From assembly GCA_038138145.1 (NCBI GenBank), contig JAYQDD010000008.1, positions 1 to 64,000 on the forward strand: a stretch of DNA of 64,000 nt. The letters are read 5' to 3'. The notes under the pieces were generated by a model. The model searched no databases. It was not told the DNA's origin and saw nothing but the letters and a program-made list of their open reading frames with translations. This document shows, one piece after another, positions 43,506 to 52,553 of this stretch. Both the position numbers and the translations under genes were made by a program. Every line of letters begins with the position of its first letter. Position 1 is the first letter of the stretch. The DNA comes from UBA3537 sp038138145. GTDB taxonomy: Bacteria > Bacteroidota > Bacteroidia > Flavobacteriales > Flavobacteriaceae.

Positions 43506-44282
43506 ATGCAATTAAACCTAAAAAAACCCATTTGTTTTTTCGATTTAGAAACTACAGGCATAAGTATCACTTCAGATAGAATTGTTGAGATTTCTATTTT
43601 AAAAGTTTTTCCAGACGGAAAAGAAGAAAAAAAAACATGGCTTGTCAATCCAGAGATGCCCATACCAGCACAAGCCACAGCTGTTCATGGTATTTCCGAC
43701 GAAAAAGTAGCCGATGCACCTACCTTCAAAATGCTTGCAAAAGAAATCAATACTTGGGTAAAAGATGCAGATTTAGGAGGATTCAATTCCAACCGTTTTG
43801 ATATCCCCATTCTTGCTGAGGAAATGCTACGTGCAGGTGTTGATTTTGATATAAAAAACAGACAATCTGTAGATGTACAAACTATTTTTCATAAAATGGA
43901 ACAACGTACCCTTACAGCGGCTTATAAATTCTACTGCGATAAAAATTTGGAAAATGCGCACAGTGCAGAAGCCGATACTATAGCTACCTACGAAGTCCTT
44001 AAAGCACAATTGGATCGTTATGAAGATTTAGAAAATGACACCTCTTTTCTAGCTGAATTTAGTACTCGTCAAAAATTTGCAGACTTTGCAGGGTTTATAA
44101 AATTTGATAAAGATGGCAATGAATGTTTTTCATTTGGAAAACACAAAGGAAAAAAAGTGACCGAAATTTTAGAAAAAGAACCTGGTTACTTTGGTTGGTT
44201 GCTGAATGCTGATTTTCCTTTATACACCAAAAAAGTTTTAACATCCATTAAACTTCGTGCCTTTAATCAGAAACTGTCTTAG
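43506..44282 (+). CDS. 3'-5' exonuclease (DnaQ-like) with DUF3820 tail
   Basis: A 258-aa DEDDh exonuclease. The exo I motif FDLETTGI (Asp13, Glu15) is clear. Exo II is GGFNSNRFDIPIL (about 90), and the HSAEADT motif gives the DEDDh His/Asp (about 152-158). A C-terminal segment FSFGKHKGKKVTEI (about 215-228) through the end matches the DUF3820 region. The combination suggests a proofreading-like or DNA-repair nuclease with an accessory nucleic-acid domain; target unknown. It starts 4 nt after E2 and is followed by FAH with no gap, so E2-exo-FAH-cinA form a tight string. Confidence 0.88.
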   Translation: MQLNLKKPICFFDLETTGISITSDRIVEISILKVFPDGKEEKKTWLVNPEMPIPAQATAVHGISDEKVADAPTFKMLAKEINTWVKDADLGGFNSNRFDIPILAEEMLRAGVDFDIKNRQSVDVQTIFHKMEQRTLTAAYKFYCDKNLENAHSAEADTIATYEVLKAQLDRYEDLENDTSFLAEFSTRQKFADFAGFIKFDKDGNECFSFGKHKGKKVTEILEKEPGYFGWLLNADFPLYTKKVLTSIKLRAFNQKLS

Positions 44283-44894
44283 ATGAAACTGATTTGTATT
44301 GGTAGAAATTATAGCAATCACATAAAAGAGCTTCAAAATGAAAAGCCATCAGAACCTGTTGTTTTTTTGAAACCAGATACCGCTATACTTTTGAAAAAAC
44401 AACCCTTTTTTATTCCAGATTTTTCAAACAATGTACAACACGAAGTTGAACTACTGGTAAAAATCAACAGAGTAGGAAAGTATATTTCTTCTGAATTTGC
44501 GCACAAATATTATGAGCACATTGGACTTGGTATCGATTTTACAGCTCGTGATGTACAACAAACCTTAAAGCAAAAGGGATTGTCTTGGGAAAAAGCCAAA
44601 GCTTTTGACGGTTCGGCTGTTGTTGGAAAATGGGTGCCTAAAACAAATTTTCAGGATTTGAACAATATTTCATTTAGTTTAAAGCGAAACGATGAGCTTG
44701 TGCAATCTGGCAATACACAAAATATGCTTTGGCACATAGATGAGCTTATTGCTTATGTTTCGCAGTTTTTTACCCTAAAAATAGGTGATATTATTTTCAC
44801 TGGAACTCCTGCCGGTATTGGGCCAGTTCAGGCCGATGATATGCTTACTGGATTCATCGAAAATGAAGAATTTTTCAAAATAAAAGTTAAGTAA
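44283..44894 (+). CDS. Fumarylacetoacetate hydrolase family protein
   Basis: A 203-aa FAH-fold protein; relatives are acylpyruvases and oxaloacetate decarboxylases/tautomerases. The N-terminal KLICIGRNYSNHIKEL, the metal-ligand glutamate region QHEVELLVKI (about 58-67) and the end block GDIIFTGTPAGIGPVQ are conserved. The size corresponds to the short single-domain (YcgM/FAHD1-like) type. The chemical substrate cannot be told. Its ATG abuts the exonuclease stop, and its TAA abuts cinA, implying translation of a common mRNA. Confidence 0.92.
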   Translation: MKLICIGRNYSNHIKELQNEKPSEPVVFLKPDTAILLKKQPFFIPDFSNNVQHEVELLVKINRVGKYISSEFAHKYYEHIGLGIDFTARDVQQTLKQKGLSWEKAKAFDGSAVVGKWVPKTNFQDLNNISFSLKRNDELVQSGNTQNMLWHIDELIAYVSQFFTLKIGDIIFTGTPAGIGPVQADDMLTGFIENEEFFKIKVK

Positions 44895-46136
44895 ATGAAT
44901 GCTGAAATCATTACTATTGGCGATGAAATTCTGATTGGACAAATTGTTGACACCAACTCGGCTTATATTTCTAAAGAACTAAATAAAATAGGGATTTCTG
45001 TATTTCAAATTACTTCAATTCAAGACGATAAAATTCAAATTTTAGAAACCCTTGAATCCGCAAAAACCCATGCCGATTTAGTCATTCTTACAGGTGGGTT
45101 AGGGCCAACCAAAGATGACATAACAAAAACTACTTTGGCGGAATATTTTGACGATACTTTGGTGTCCAATGCAGCGGTAGTAGCGCACATCAAACACATT
45201 TGGAAAACATACATTAAGCAGCCCTTACTTCAGGTCAATTTAGACCAAGCATTAGTCCCTTCAAAAGCTAAAGTTTTGATGAACCAATCGGGCTCTGCAC
45301 CTGGTATGTGGATGGAGAAAGACAAAACAATTTTTGTGTCACTTCCCGGTGTTCCTTTTGAAATGAAAGCACTAATGCAAAACGAAGTACTGCCCAAACT
45401 TTCAGCACAATTTGATCTTCCTTTTATTTTGCACAAAACATTACTGACCTATGGTCTGGGTGAAAGCATCATTGCCGATCGAATTTCGGAATGGGAAAAC
45501 AACCTACCAGAGTCTGTAAAACTGGCGTATTTACCCAATTTAGGCCGTGTACGTTTAAGATTGTCTTCAAAAGGATTTGATAAGTCTGCTGTTATGGACT
45601 CAATCAATGCGCAAATTGATAAGTTAATTCCTCAAATTAGCGATGTTTTTGTCGGGTTTGAAGAAGATTCCTCAATGGAACAAATCATTGGAAATCAACT
45701 TATTAGACGTAAACAAACCTTGGCTGTAGCCGAAAGTTGTACAGGCGGGCGAATTGGCGCTCAATGTACAGCCAACCCTGGTGCTTCTCGTTATTTTAAA
45801 GGGGGAGTGATTGCCTACGATACCAAAATCAAAACAGAGGTTTTGGGTGTAGATGAGAAGCTGATTGCTCGTCATTCTGTAGTGAGCTTAGAGGTCGCCA
45901 AAGCTATGGCGCTTGGCGTTCAAAACCTTTTTGGTTCCGATTATGCTATAGCCACTACTGGAAACGCTGGTCCAGACAAGGGTGATTCAGACGCTGAGGT
46001 GGGCACCGTTTGTATTGCTATAGCAACACCAAAAAACGTTTTTGCACAACAATTTACTTTCGGTAAACACAGAGTGCGCATCACAACAAAAGCAGTGAAT
46101 ATGGCACTGACTTTGTTGCAGAAAGAAATTTTTTAA
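44895..46136 (+). CDS. cinA: CinA-like protein (nicotinamide-nucleotide amidohydrolase)
   Basis: A 413-aa cytosolic protein of two domains. The N-terminal domain (about 1-165) is MoCF-like, with ILIGQIVDTNSAYIS and LTGGLGPTKDDITK, and has ADP-ribose pyrophosphatase relatives. The C-terminal PncC domain (about 255-413) has the Ser/Lys-type active site region LAVAESCTGGRIGAQ and GVIAYDTKIK. PncC deamidates NMN to salvage NAD. The length is normal and complete. It is the last gene of the E2-exo-FAH-cinA string. The rpmB promoter begins 16 nt after its stop. Confidence 0.94.
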   Translation: MNAEIITIGDEILIGQIVDTNSAYISKELNKIGISVFQITSIQDDKIQILETLESAKTHADLVILTGGLGPTKDDITKTTLAEYFDDTLVSNAAVVAHIKHIWKTYIKQPLLQVNLDQALVPSKAKVLMNQSGSAPGMWMEKDKTIFVSLPGVPFEMKALMQNEVLPKLSAQFDLPFILHKTLLTYGLGESIIADRISEWENNLPESVKLAYLPNLGRVRLRLSSKGFDKSAVMDSINAQIDKLIPQISDVFVGFEEDSSMEQIIGNQLIRRKQTLAVAESCTGGRIGAQCTANPGASRYFKGGVIAYDTKIKTEVLGVDEKLIARHSVVSLEVAKAMALGVQNLFGSDYAIATTGNAGPDKGDSDAEVGTVCIAIATPKNVFAQQFTFGKHRVRITTKAVNMALTLLQKEIF

Positions 46137-46152
46137 AATTGACTTCATAAAA

Positions 46153-46183
46153 TTTGTGAACTTGTAAAGAATTCGTATTTTTG
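46153..46183 (+). promoter_or_regulatory. Promoter of the rpmB-rpmG-DUF4295 operon
   Basis: TTTG (46153-46156), a 19-nt spacer and TATTTTTG (46176-46183) are a near-perfect Bacteroidota sigma-A promoter. The predicted start is near 46187, with a leader of about 38 nt before rpmB. Confidence 0.8.
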
Positions 46184-46224
46184 CACCTCGTTTTGAAACA
46201 ACAAAACATCTTAAATTAAAGATC

Positions 46225-46461
46225 ATGTCAAAAATTTGTGAACTTACAGGAAAAAAAGCGATGGTTGGAAACAACGTTTCCTTCTCTTTGAATAGAACAA
46301 AACGCAAATTCAATGCCAATTTGGTAAAAAAGCGTTTTTACCTTCCTGAAGAAGATAAGTGGATCACGCTAAAAGTTTCTACATCTGCATTGAAAACCAT
46401 AAATAAAATCGGTATTACTGCAGCAATTAAAGAAGCAAAATCAAAAGGGTTTTTAAAATAA
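46225..46461 (+). CDS. rpmB: 50S ribosomal protein L28
   Basis: L28 is a small protein of the 50S subunit near the E site. The 78-aa product has the family start MSKICELTGKKAMVGNNVS, the RRFNANL-like block KRKFNANLVKKRFY, and the WITLKVSTSALKTI region. The length is standard. It is the first gene of a ribosomal operon with rpmG (22 nt downstream) and a DUF4295 gene, driven by a strong predicted promoter. Two Cys of zinc-binding forms are not seen: only CEL with a single Cys. Confidence 0.97.
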   Translation: MSKICELTGKKAMVGNNVSFSLNRTKRKFNANLVKKRFYLPEEDKWITLKVSTSALKTINKIGITAAIKEAKSKGFLK

Positions 46462-46482
46462 TATACCTAACAGAACAGCATC

Positions 46483-46665
46483 ATGGCAAAGAAAGGAAAT
46501 AGAGTTCAAGTAATTTTGGAATGTACCGAGCACAAAGCTTCAGGACAGCCAGGAACTTCTCGATACATTACAACAAAGAACAAAAAGAACACACCAGACC
46601 GCATTGAGATTAAAAAATTTAATCCCATCCTTAAGCGCATGACGGTGCATAAAGAAATTAAATAA
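46483..46665 (+). CDS. rpmG: 50S ribosomal protein L33
   Basis: L33 is a 60-residue 50S protein near the E site. Family signatures include MAKKGNRVQVILECTEHK, RYITTKNKKNTPDR and LKRMTVHKEIK. The zinc-binding Cys pairs of C+ paralogues are missing (one Cys only), so this is a C- type. It lies 21 nt after rpmB and 46 nt before the DUF4295 gene in the same operon. Confidence 0.97.
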   Translation: MAKKGNRVQVILECTEHKASGQPGTSRYITTKNKKNTPDRIEIKKFNPILKRMTVHKEIK

Positions 46666-46711
46666 TTTTTGGGGTTTAGATCACTACAACCACCAAACTA
46701 ATACTTGAATC

Positions 46712-46864
46712 ATGGCAAAGAAATCAGTAGCATCATTACAAACAGGATCAAAGCGTTTGACAAAAGCAATCAAAATGGTTAAGTCTCCAAAAACAGGAGC
46801 ATATACTTTTGTTGAATCTATCATGTCACCAGATAAAGTAAATGACTTCTTAAACAAGAAGTAA
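46712..46864 (+). CDS. DUF4295 small basic protein (50 aa)
   Basis: A very short gene coding for 50 residues, starting MAKKSVASLQTGSKRLTKA and ending DKVNDFLNKK. It has 12 Lys/Arg, which suggests RNA binding. It matches DUF4295, a Bacteroidota family that follows L28 and L33 genes (family knowledge). Its place 46 nt after rpmG and before a terminator supports a ribosome-related role; this is inference. The start and stop are clean, and codon use is like that of the two ribosomal genes. It is too short for usual length filters and easily overlooked. Confidence 0.9.
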   Translation: MAKKSVASLQTGSKRLTKAIKMVKSPKTGAYTFVESIMSPDKVNDFLNKK

Positions 46865-46887
46865 TTTTTTAAATAATATAACATTTC

Positions 46888-46921
46888 AAAGCTGCTTTTA
46901 TACAAAGCGGCTTTTATTTTT
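46888..46921 (+). terminator. Terminator of the rpmB operon
   Basis: AAAGCTGCTTT (46888-46898) and AAAGCGGCTTT (46904-46914) form an 11-bp stem with one G-T wobble and a TATAC loop, then a T-rich tail. It separates the ribosomal operon from ftsY, which has a -7-like TACCTTGC at 46926-46933. Confidence 0.85.
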
Positions 46922-46966
46922 TTAGTACCTTGCAAAAGGTCTAAAAATGATAAATCAACAGTCGTC

Positions 46967-47920
46967 ATGAGTTTTTTTAAAAAGATATTTTCTTCCGAAA
47001 AAAAAGCCACCCTTGACAAGGGATTGGAAAAATCTAAATCCAGTTTTTTTGATAAATTGGGTAAAGCTGTTGCAGGAAAATCTAAAGTTGATGACAGTGT
47101 TTTAGACAACTTGGAGGAAGTCCTTGTTACAAGCGATGTAGGGGTCAATACAACCCTAAAAATCATCGAACGCATCGAAGAACGTGTTTCACGAGATAAA
47201 TATCTTGGAACCGAAGAATTAAATTTGATTTTAAGAGAAGAAATTGCTGGATTGTTATCGGAAACGCATACTGGTAACGATACGGATTTTGCCTTACCAG
47301 ATACACAAAAACCTCATGTGATTATGGTGGTTGGTGTGAATGGTGCTGGGAAAACCACAACCATTGGAAAATTAGCGCATCAGTTCAAACAACAAGGGTT
47401 GAAAGTTGTATTGGGTGCGGCAGATACATTTAGAGCAGCGGCTATAGATCAGTTGCAAGTATGGGCCGATAGGGTAGATATTCCTATTATAAAGCAAAAT
47501 ATGGGTAGCGATCCCGCTTCAGTGGCGTTTGACACTCTACAGAGTGCCGTCAGTTCCAATGCAGATGTGGTGATTATTGATACTGCTGGGCGTTTACACA
47601 ACAAAGTAAATTTGATGAACGAATTGACTAAAATCAAGCGTGTCATGCAAAAAGTAGTGCCCAATGCACCGCATGAAATTCTTTTGGTTTTGGATGGATC
47701 AACAGGGCAAAATGCTTTTGAACAAGCAAAGCAATTTACAGCCGCTACAGAAGTTAATGCTTTAGCCGTTACTAAATTGGATGGCACTGCCAAAGGAGGC
47801 GTAGTGATTGGAATCAGCGACCAATTTCAAGTACCTGTAAAATATATTGGCGTGGGCGAAGGCATTGATGATCTTCAAGTATTCAATAAGTTTGAGTTTG
47901 TGGATTCGTTTTTTAAATAA
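46967..47920 (+). CDS. ftsY: Signal recognition particle receptor FtsY
   Basis: FtsY docks SRP-ribosome complexes at the membrane for co-translational insertion. The 317-aa protein has the short N-terminal part of the Bacteroidota type, without a long acidic A domain. Then come the N helices and the SRP GTPase domain. Motifs are GVNGAGKTTTIGKLA (about 123-137), DTFRAAAIDQL, DTAGRLHNK and TKLDGTAKGG. All G-motifs are intact. It lies just after the rpmB-operon terminator. The amidase gene follows after 7 nt. Confidence 0.97.
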   Translation: MSFFKKIFSSEKKATLDKGLEKSKSSFFDKLGKAVAGKSKVDDSVLDNLEEVLVTSDVGVNTTLKIIERIEERVSRDKYLGTEELNLILREEIAGLLSETHTGNDTDFALPDTQKPHVIMVVGVNGAGKTTTIGKLAHQFKQQGLKVVLGAADTFRAAAIDQLQVWADRVDIPIIKQNMGSDPASVAFDTLQSAVSSNADVVIIDTAGRLHNKVNLMNELTKIKRVMQKVVPNAPHEILLVLDGSTGQNAFEQAKQFTAATEVNALAVTKLDGTAKGGVVIGISDQFQVPVKYIGVGEGIDDLQVFNKFEFVDSFFK

Positions 47921-47927
47921 ATTTATT

Positions 47928-49541
47928 ATGAAAAAAATTTCAGCACTTCTTTTCATTATCGTTTTTTTCGGTTGTAAAAATGATACGCACAAAACAGAAA
48001 ATAATTTAAGTGATATTTCTGAAAAATCGTTCAGAACTTTCAAAGTCGAAGACTCCCAACACATTGACTTAGAAGCACTTTGGGCACCCTTTCAAGAAAA
48101 ATTATCTAATTTTTCTAATCAGCAATATGAAGCCCTAAAGCCCTTAATAATGGATCAAGACATACCAACGCTTCAAACCCATATTGCAAATGGAAAATTA
48201 AGCTATGAAGCATTGGTTACCTTTTATTTGTACCGTATAAACCTGTTGGATAGAGCTAATGAAAAATCCCTAAATTCCATAATTTCGCTCAACCCAAACA
48301 TCATTGAAGAAGCTCGAGAAAAAGATAAATATAGACCAAGAAATCTGTCTCAATTTTCTTTATATGGCATGCCTATTTTATTGAAAGACAACATCAATGC
48401 TAAAGGCATGATTACTACTGCAGGAGCCGTGGCTTTGCAAAAAAATAAAACGGATGATGCGTTTATGACCAGCCAACTTAAAGCAGCTGGAGCGCTTGTT
48501 TTAGGAAAAGCAAACCTGAGTGAATGGGCCTATTTCTTTTGTGGCGATTGCCCTAGTGGGTATAGCGCCATAGGCGGACAAACCTTTAATCCTTATGGTC
48601 GAAAAACATTAGACACTGGGGGCTCAAGTTCGGGTAGTGCTGTGGCTGTGGCCGCCAATTTTTGCACTGCCGCCATAGGTAGTGAAACCTCGGGTTCTAT
48701 TTTATCGCCAGCCAGTCAAAATGCTGGAGTTGGACTAAAACCAACTATTGGCGTGGTAAGTCGAAGCGGAATAGTTCCCATTTCTAGTACTTTAGATACC
48801 GCAGGACCAATATCCAAAAGTGTCATCGATAACGTACTGGTGTACAATGCCATTATTGGCTATGATCCTGATGATTTTAAATCCAAATTGACCTCAAAAA
48901 TTAATGTAAAATCTATTTTAGACGTTTCCTTTGTAGGAAAACGTTTTGGTGCCATAAAAAAGATGATGGAAAACCCTTTGTACGCAGAAGCTGTTCAAGT
49001 ACTCAAAAAGTATGGCGCCAAAGTCATAATTATTGATCCAGAAAATGTGGATTTGCCAGACTTTCTTCGACTTCTCAACTTGGACATGAAAAACGATTTA
49101 CCTCAATATTTTAAGTGGTATGCCAATTTTGATTTACCATTTGATGGTGTACAATCCATTATTGATTTTAATACCCTTGATTCATTGAAAAGAGCTCCTT
49201 ATGGTCAAAAATTATTTGAGGGCATCGTAGCCGATGAAGCCACTACAGAGGAGTTTGAGGCCATCAAAGCAACATTGAAGGCTAATGGTCGCGCTTATTT
49301 TGAACAAGTGATGAATACACATCAATTGGATGGTGTTTTGTCCATAAATAATTATCATGCAGGCTATGCTGCAGTTGCTGAATACCCAGCCCTTACCGTA
49401 CCGATGGGACTTAATAAAGAAAATGCGCCAATGGGACTTACTTTTATTGCAAAACCCTATAAAGAGTCCTCGTTATACACTTGGGCCTATCACTTTGAAC
49501 AACTAGCCAACAAACGCCCTTTGCCAACCAATTATAACTAA
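47928..49541 (+). CDS. Lipoprotein amidase (amidase signature family)
   Basis: A 537-aa amidase-signature hydrolase with a lipoprotein leader ending VFFGC (Cys16), so it is probably anchored in the periplasm or outer membrane. The Ser-cisSer-Lys triad is recognisable: Lys in ILLKDNIN, Ser in GGSSSGSAVAV, and Ser in SETSGSILSP. The last part also has the family's GLTFIAKPYKE. Substrates could be peptide amides or small amides; not GatA, since no GatB/C and a lipobox are present. I chose the ATG at 47928 because it gives the leader; the frame opens 27 codons earlier inside ftsY. Confidence 0.9.
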   Translation: MKKISALLFIIVFFGCKNDTHKTENNLSDISEKSFRTFKVEDSQHIDLEALWAPFQEKLSNFSNQQYEALKPLIMDQDIPTLQTHIANGKLSYEALVTFYLYRINLLDRANEKSLNSIISLNPNIIEEAREKDKYRPRNLSQFSLYGMPILLKDNINAKGMITTAGAVALQKNKTDDAFMTSQLKAAGALVLGKANLSEWAYFFCGDCPSGYSAIGGQTFNPYGRKTLDTGGSSSGSAVAVAANFCTAAIGSETSGSILSPASQNAGVGLKPTIGVVSRSGIVPISSTLDTAGPISKSVIDNVLVYNAIIGYDPDDFKSKLTSKINVKSILDVSFVGKRFGAIKKMMENPLYAEAVQVLKKYGAKVIIIDPENVDLPDFLRLLNLDMKNDLPQYFKWYANFDLPFDGVQSIIDFNTLDSLKRAPYGQKLFEGIVADEATTEEFEAIKATLKANGRAYFEQVMNTHQLDGVLSINNYHAGYAAVAEYPALTVPMGLNKENAPMGLTFIAKPYKESSLYTWAYHFEQLANKRPLPTNYN

Positions 49542-49549
49542 TCCGTTTA

Positions 49550-50851
49550 ATGAGAACAAAATCACTAAAAACCAATAAAATTAATGTCGTAACGCTTGGG
49601 TGCAGCAAAAATGTATACGACAGCGAAGTCCTTATGGGGCAACTCAAAGCCAATGGAAAAGCTGTAGCGCACGAAGAAGAAGGCAATGTTGTGGTGATTA
49701 ATACTTGCGGATTTATTGATAATGCCAAAGAAGAAAGCGTCAATACCATTTTAGATTTTGTACAAAAAAAAGAAGCAGGCGAAGTTGATAAAGTCTTTGT
49801 AACGGGCTGTTTGAGTGAACGGTATAAACCCGACTTAATCAAAGAAATTCCAGATGTAGATCAATATTTTGGAACTACAGAATTACCTCAACTCCTCAAA
49901 GCTTTAGGTGCTGATTATAAGCACGAACTCATTGGGGAGCGTTTGACCACTACACCAAAAAACTATGCCTACCTTAAAATTGCGGAAGGGTGCGACCGCC
50001 CATGCAGTTTTTGCGCTATTCCATTGATGCGCGGAAAACACCGTTCGACGCCAATAGAAGGTTTGGTTTTGGAAGCCGAAAAATTAGCCGCTAATGGCGT
50101 TAAAGAATTGATTCTCATTGCACAAGATTTAACGTACTACGGCCTAGATTTGTACAAAAAACGAAACCTTGCAGAACTGCTTAAAGCTTTAGTCAAGGTT
50201 GAAGGCATTGAATGGATTCGTTTGCATTATGCCTTTCCAACGGGGTTTCCTTTGGAAGTATTGGAAGTCATGAAAAATGAACCTAAAATTTGTAATTATT
50301 TGGACATTCCTTTACAACATATCTCAGATAAGATATTGAAAAGTATGCGTCGTGGAACAACCCAAGCAAAAACCACCAAATTACTCCAACAATTCCGTGA
50401 AGCAGTACCCAATATGGCCATCCGTACCACACTGATTGTGGGTTATCCTGGCGAAACAGAAGCCGATTTTCAAACCCTCAAAAACTGGGTAGAAGCCATG
50501 CGTTTTGAACGTTTGGGCTGTTTTACCTATTCGCATGAAGAAAATACCCATGCCTACACTTTAGAAGACGATGTTCCCCAAGACGTTAAACAAGCTCGTG
50601 CTAATGAAATTATGGAACTGCAATCCCAAATTTCTTGGGAATTAAACCAAGCCAAAATAGGCCAAACCTTGCGTGTAGTGATTGACCGAAAAGAAGGCCA
50701 ATATTTTGTAGGCCGTACCGAATTTGACTCCCCCGATGTCGACAACGAAGTCCTTATTGATGCCTCCAAAGTATATCTCAAAACAGGAGCATTTGCCACA
50801 GTCACCATTACCGATGCCGCTGACTTTGATCTTTATGCCAAGGTGGTGTGA
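49550..50851 (+). CDS. rimO: Ribosomal protein S12 methylthiotransferase RimO
   Basis: RimO adds a methylthio group to the Asp of ribosomal protein S12, as a radical-SAM enzyme. The 433-aa protein has three N-terminal cluster cysteines: Cys18 (TLGCSK), Cys53 (INTCGF) and Cys87 (VTGCLS). The radical SAM triad CDRPCSFC is at 148-155, and a TRAM domain forms the C-terminal part (about 370-433). TLGCSKNVYDSE is a RimO-type rather than MiaB-type start. It begins 8 nt after the amidase stop, so it shares that transcript or reads through it. Confidence 0.96.
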   Translation: MRTKSLKTNKINVVTLGCSKNVYDSEVLMGQLKANGKAVAHEEEGNVVVINTCGFIDNAKEESVNTILDFVQKKEAGEVDKVFVTGCLSERYKPDLIKEIPDVDQYFGTTELPQLLKALGADYKHELIGERLTTTPKNYAYLKIAEGCDRPCSFCAIPLMRGKHRSTPIEGLVLEAEKLAANGVKELILIAQDLTYYGLDLYKKRNLAELLKALVKVEGIEWIRLHYAFPTGFPLEVLEVMKNEPKICNYLDIPLQHISDKILKSMRRGTTQAKTTKLLQQFREAVPNMAIRTTLIVGYPGETEADFQTLKNWVEAMRFERLGCFTYSHEENTHAYTLEDDVPQDVKQARANEIMELQSQISWELNQAKIGQTLRVVIDRKEGQYFVGRTEFDSPDVDNEVLIDASKVYLKTGAFATVTITDAADFDLYAKVV

Positions 50852-50903
50852 TTTTTACTATAGAATTAATTCAAGTATCTTTACGGCGAATTAAAGATTA
50901 GAG

Positions 50904-52502
50904 ATGGCTACGCCGTATATCCCATATAAAACAACACAAACCTTACCCAAACTTCTTCAAGAAGTTATGGTTCAAAATCCCGATTTGGACGTGTTTTACA
51001 CGGCAGCTGCAACATTAGAAAATGTTGAGCATCAAATCAAAGCTAAAGGCAATGTGTTTTCCAACGAAAAACGGCAGATTTTGGTGGAGGCGGTACAAAA
51101 ACAATACAAGCACATCAACCCTGACCGTTCTATAAGTGCACAGATAGAATCTTTAAACAACGACAATACGTTTACCGTAACCACAGGGCATCAATTGAAC
51201 CTAATGGGTGGGCCATTATATTTTTTGTATAAGATAATTTCGGTTATCAATTTGGCCAAAACCCTAAAAGAAAAATATTCTAAGTACAATTTTGTACCTG
51301 TATTTTGGATGGCTTCCGAAGATCATGATTTTGATGAAATCAATCATTTTTATTTTGGTAAAGATCGACTGGAATGGGCACATGAGGTAAATGGTGCTGT
51401 AGGACGATTATCGACAGAGGGGTTGACTCCAATTTTTAAAGAATTTACGGAAAAGCTCAGCGATACCCCTTATGCTGAATCCTTAGAACATTGTTTTCAA
51501 AACGCCTATCGATTAAACACTAATTTGGCCGATGCCACGCGTAGCTTAGTACATCAATTGTTTGGAGTAGATGGACTTCTTGTCATTGATGGTGATGATG
51601 TACAACTCAAATCATTATTTGCTTCTGTGGTAAAAAGTGAGCTTAAAAATAAGTTGGTTTTTAAAGAAGTGACAAACACCAATAAGGCATTGCAAAACAT
51701 AGATAAGGGGTTTAAAATTCAAGTGAATCCTAGACCACTCAATTTATTTTATTTAAAGAACAATTTAAGAGCCCGTATCGAAGAATATGACGGTGTTTTT
51801 CGAGTGCTGAATACAGATTTGAGTTGGAATTTAGAAGGGATTTTAGAAGAACTCGAACGACATCCAGAACGCTTTTCTCCAAATGTACTGATGCGTCCTT
51901 TGTATCAAGAAACAATTTTACCCAATCTGTGTTATGTTGGTGGTGGAGGCGAACTGTCGTATTGGTTACAGCTCAAATCGTGTTTTGATCATTTTGGTAT
52001 AAATTACCCTTTATTGATGCACCGTAGTTCTGCAATTGTACACTCAGAAAAGCAACAGCAAAAACTAAAAAAAGAAAATTTATCTATTGAAGATTTATTT
52101 TTGTCTTCCGATAAATTATCAGCAAAAGTGGCTAAAAGTCAGAGCAGTTTGATCGATTTTTCAAGTCAAAAAAACCATCTAAAAAAACAATTTGAAGCCC
52201 TCTATACCCTTGCCAAGCAAACCGACGCTTCTTTTGAAGGGGCAGTAGCAGCCCAAGAAAAAAAACAACGTAAAGGGTTGGATAATCTGGAAAAACGACT
52301 GCTTAGAGCCGAAAAACGAAAGCACAAAGCACAAATTGAAAAAGCATTGTCGCTACAATCTGCGCTATTTCCAAACGCTAACTTACAAGAACGTATGCTC
52401 AATTTTTCAACCTTTTATGCACTTTATGGAGACGATTTTGTGAATAAATTAAAATCAGAATTGGATCCTTTTCAACAAGGATTTGCTGTAATTTCTTTAT
52501 AA
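50904..52502 (+). CDS. bshC: Bacillithiol biosynthesis cysteine-adding enzyme BshC
   Basis: BshC joins cysteine to glucosamine-malate, the last step of bacillithiol synthesis. The 532-aa length is that of the family (about 540). Characteristic blocks are TVTTGHQLNLMGGPLYFLYK (split; about 92-111), VFWMASEDHDFDEI (the adenylyl/Rossmann core) and LPNLCYVGGGGELSYW. A basic, coiled-coil-rich stretch of Lys, Arg and Glu lies near residue 430-480. A -7-like TATCTTTA stands 21 nt upstream. BshA and BshB are not in the window. It indicates a bacillithiol user, as in many Bacteroidota. Confidence 0.92.
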   Translation: MATPYIPYKTTQTLPKLLQEVMVQNPDLDVFYTAAATLENVEHQIKAKGNVFSNEKRQILVEAVQKQYKHINPDRSISAQIESLNNDNTFTVTTGHQLNLMGGPLYFLYKIISVINLAKTLKEKYSKYNFVPVFWMASEDHDFDEINHFYFGKDRLEWAHEVNGAVGRLSTEGLTPIFKEFTEKLSDTPYAESLEHCFQNAYRLNTNLADATRSLVHQLFGVDGLLVIDGDDVQLKSLFASVVKSELKNKLVFKEVTNTNKALQNIDKGFKIQVNPRPLNLFYLKNNLRARIEEYDGVFRVLNTDLSWNLEGILEELERHPERFSPNVLMRPLYQETILPNLCYVGGGGELSYWLQLKSCFDHFGINYPLLMHRSSAIVHSEKQQQKLKKENLSIEDLFLSSDKLSAKVAKSQSSLIDFSSQKNHLKKQFEALYTLAKQTDASFEGAVAAQEKKQRKGLDNLEKRLLRAEKRKHKAQIEKALSLQSALFPNANLQERMLNFSTFYALYGDDFVNKLKSELDPFQQGFAVISL

Positions 52503-52516
52503 TTTTTTATAAAAAA

Positions 52517-52550
52517 TTGATTTAAAATTTAGAGATAAATAGTACTTTTG
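52517..52550 (+). promoter_or_regulatory. guaA promoter, -7 box next to the ATG
   Basis: TTG (52517-52519), a 23-nt spacer and TACTTTTG (52543-52550) match the -33/-7 consensus. Only GGC separates the -7 box from the guaA ATG (52554), so the transcript should begin at or within a few bases of the start codon. Confidence 0.65.
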
Positions 52551-52553
52551 GGC

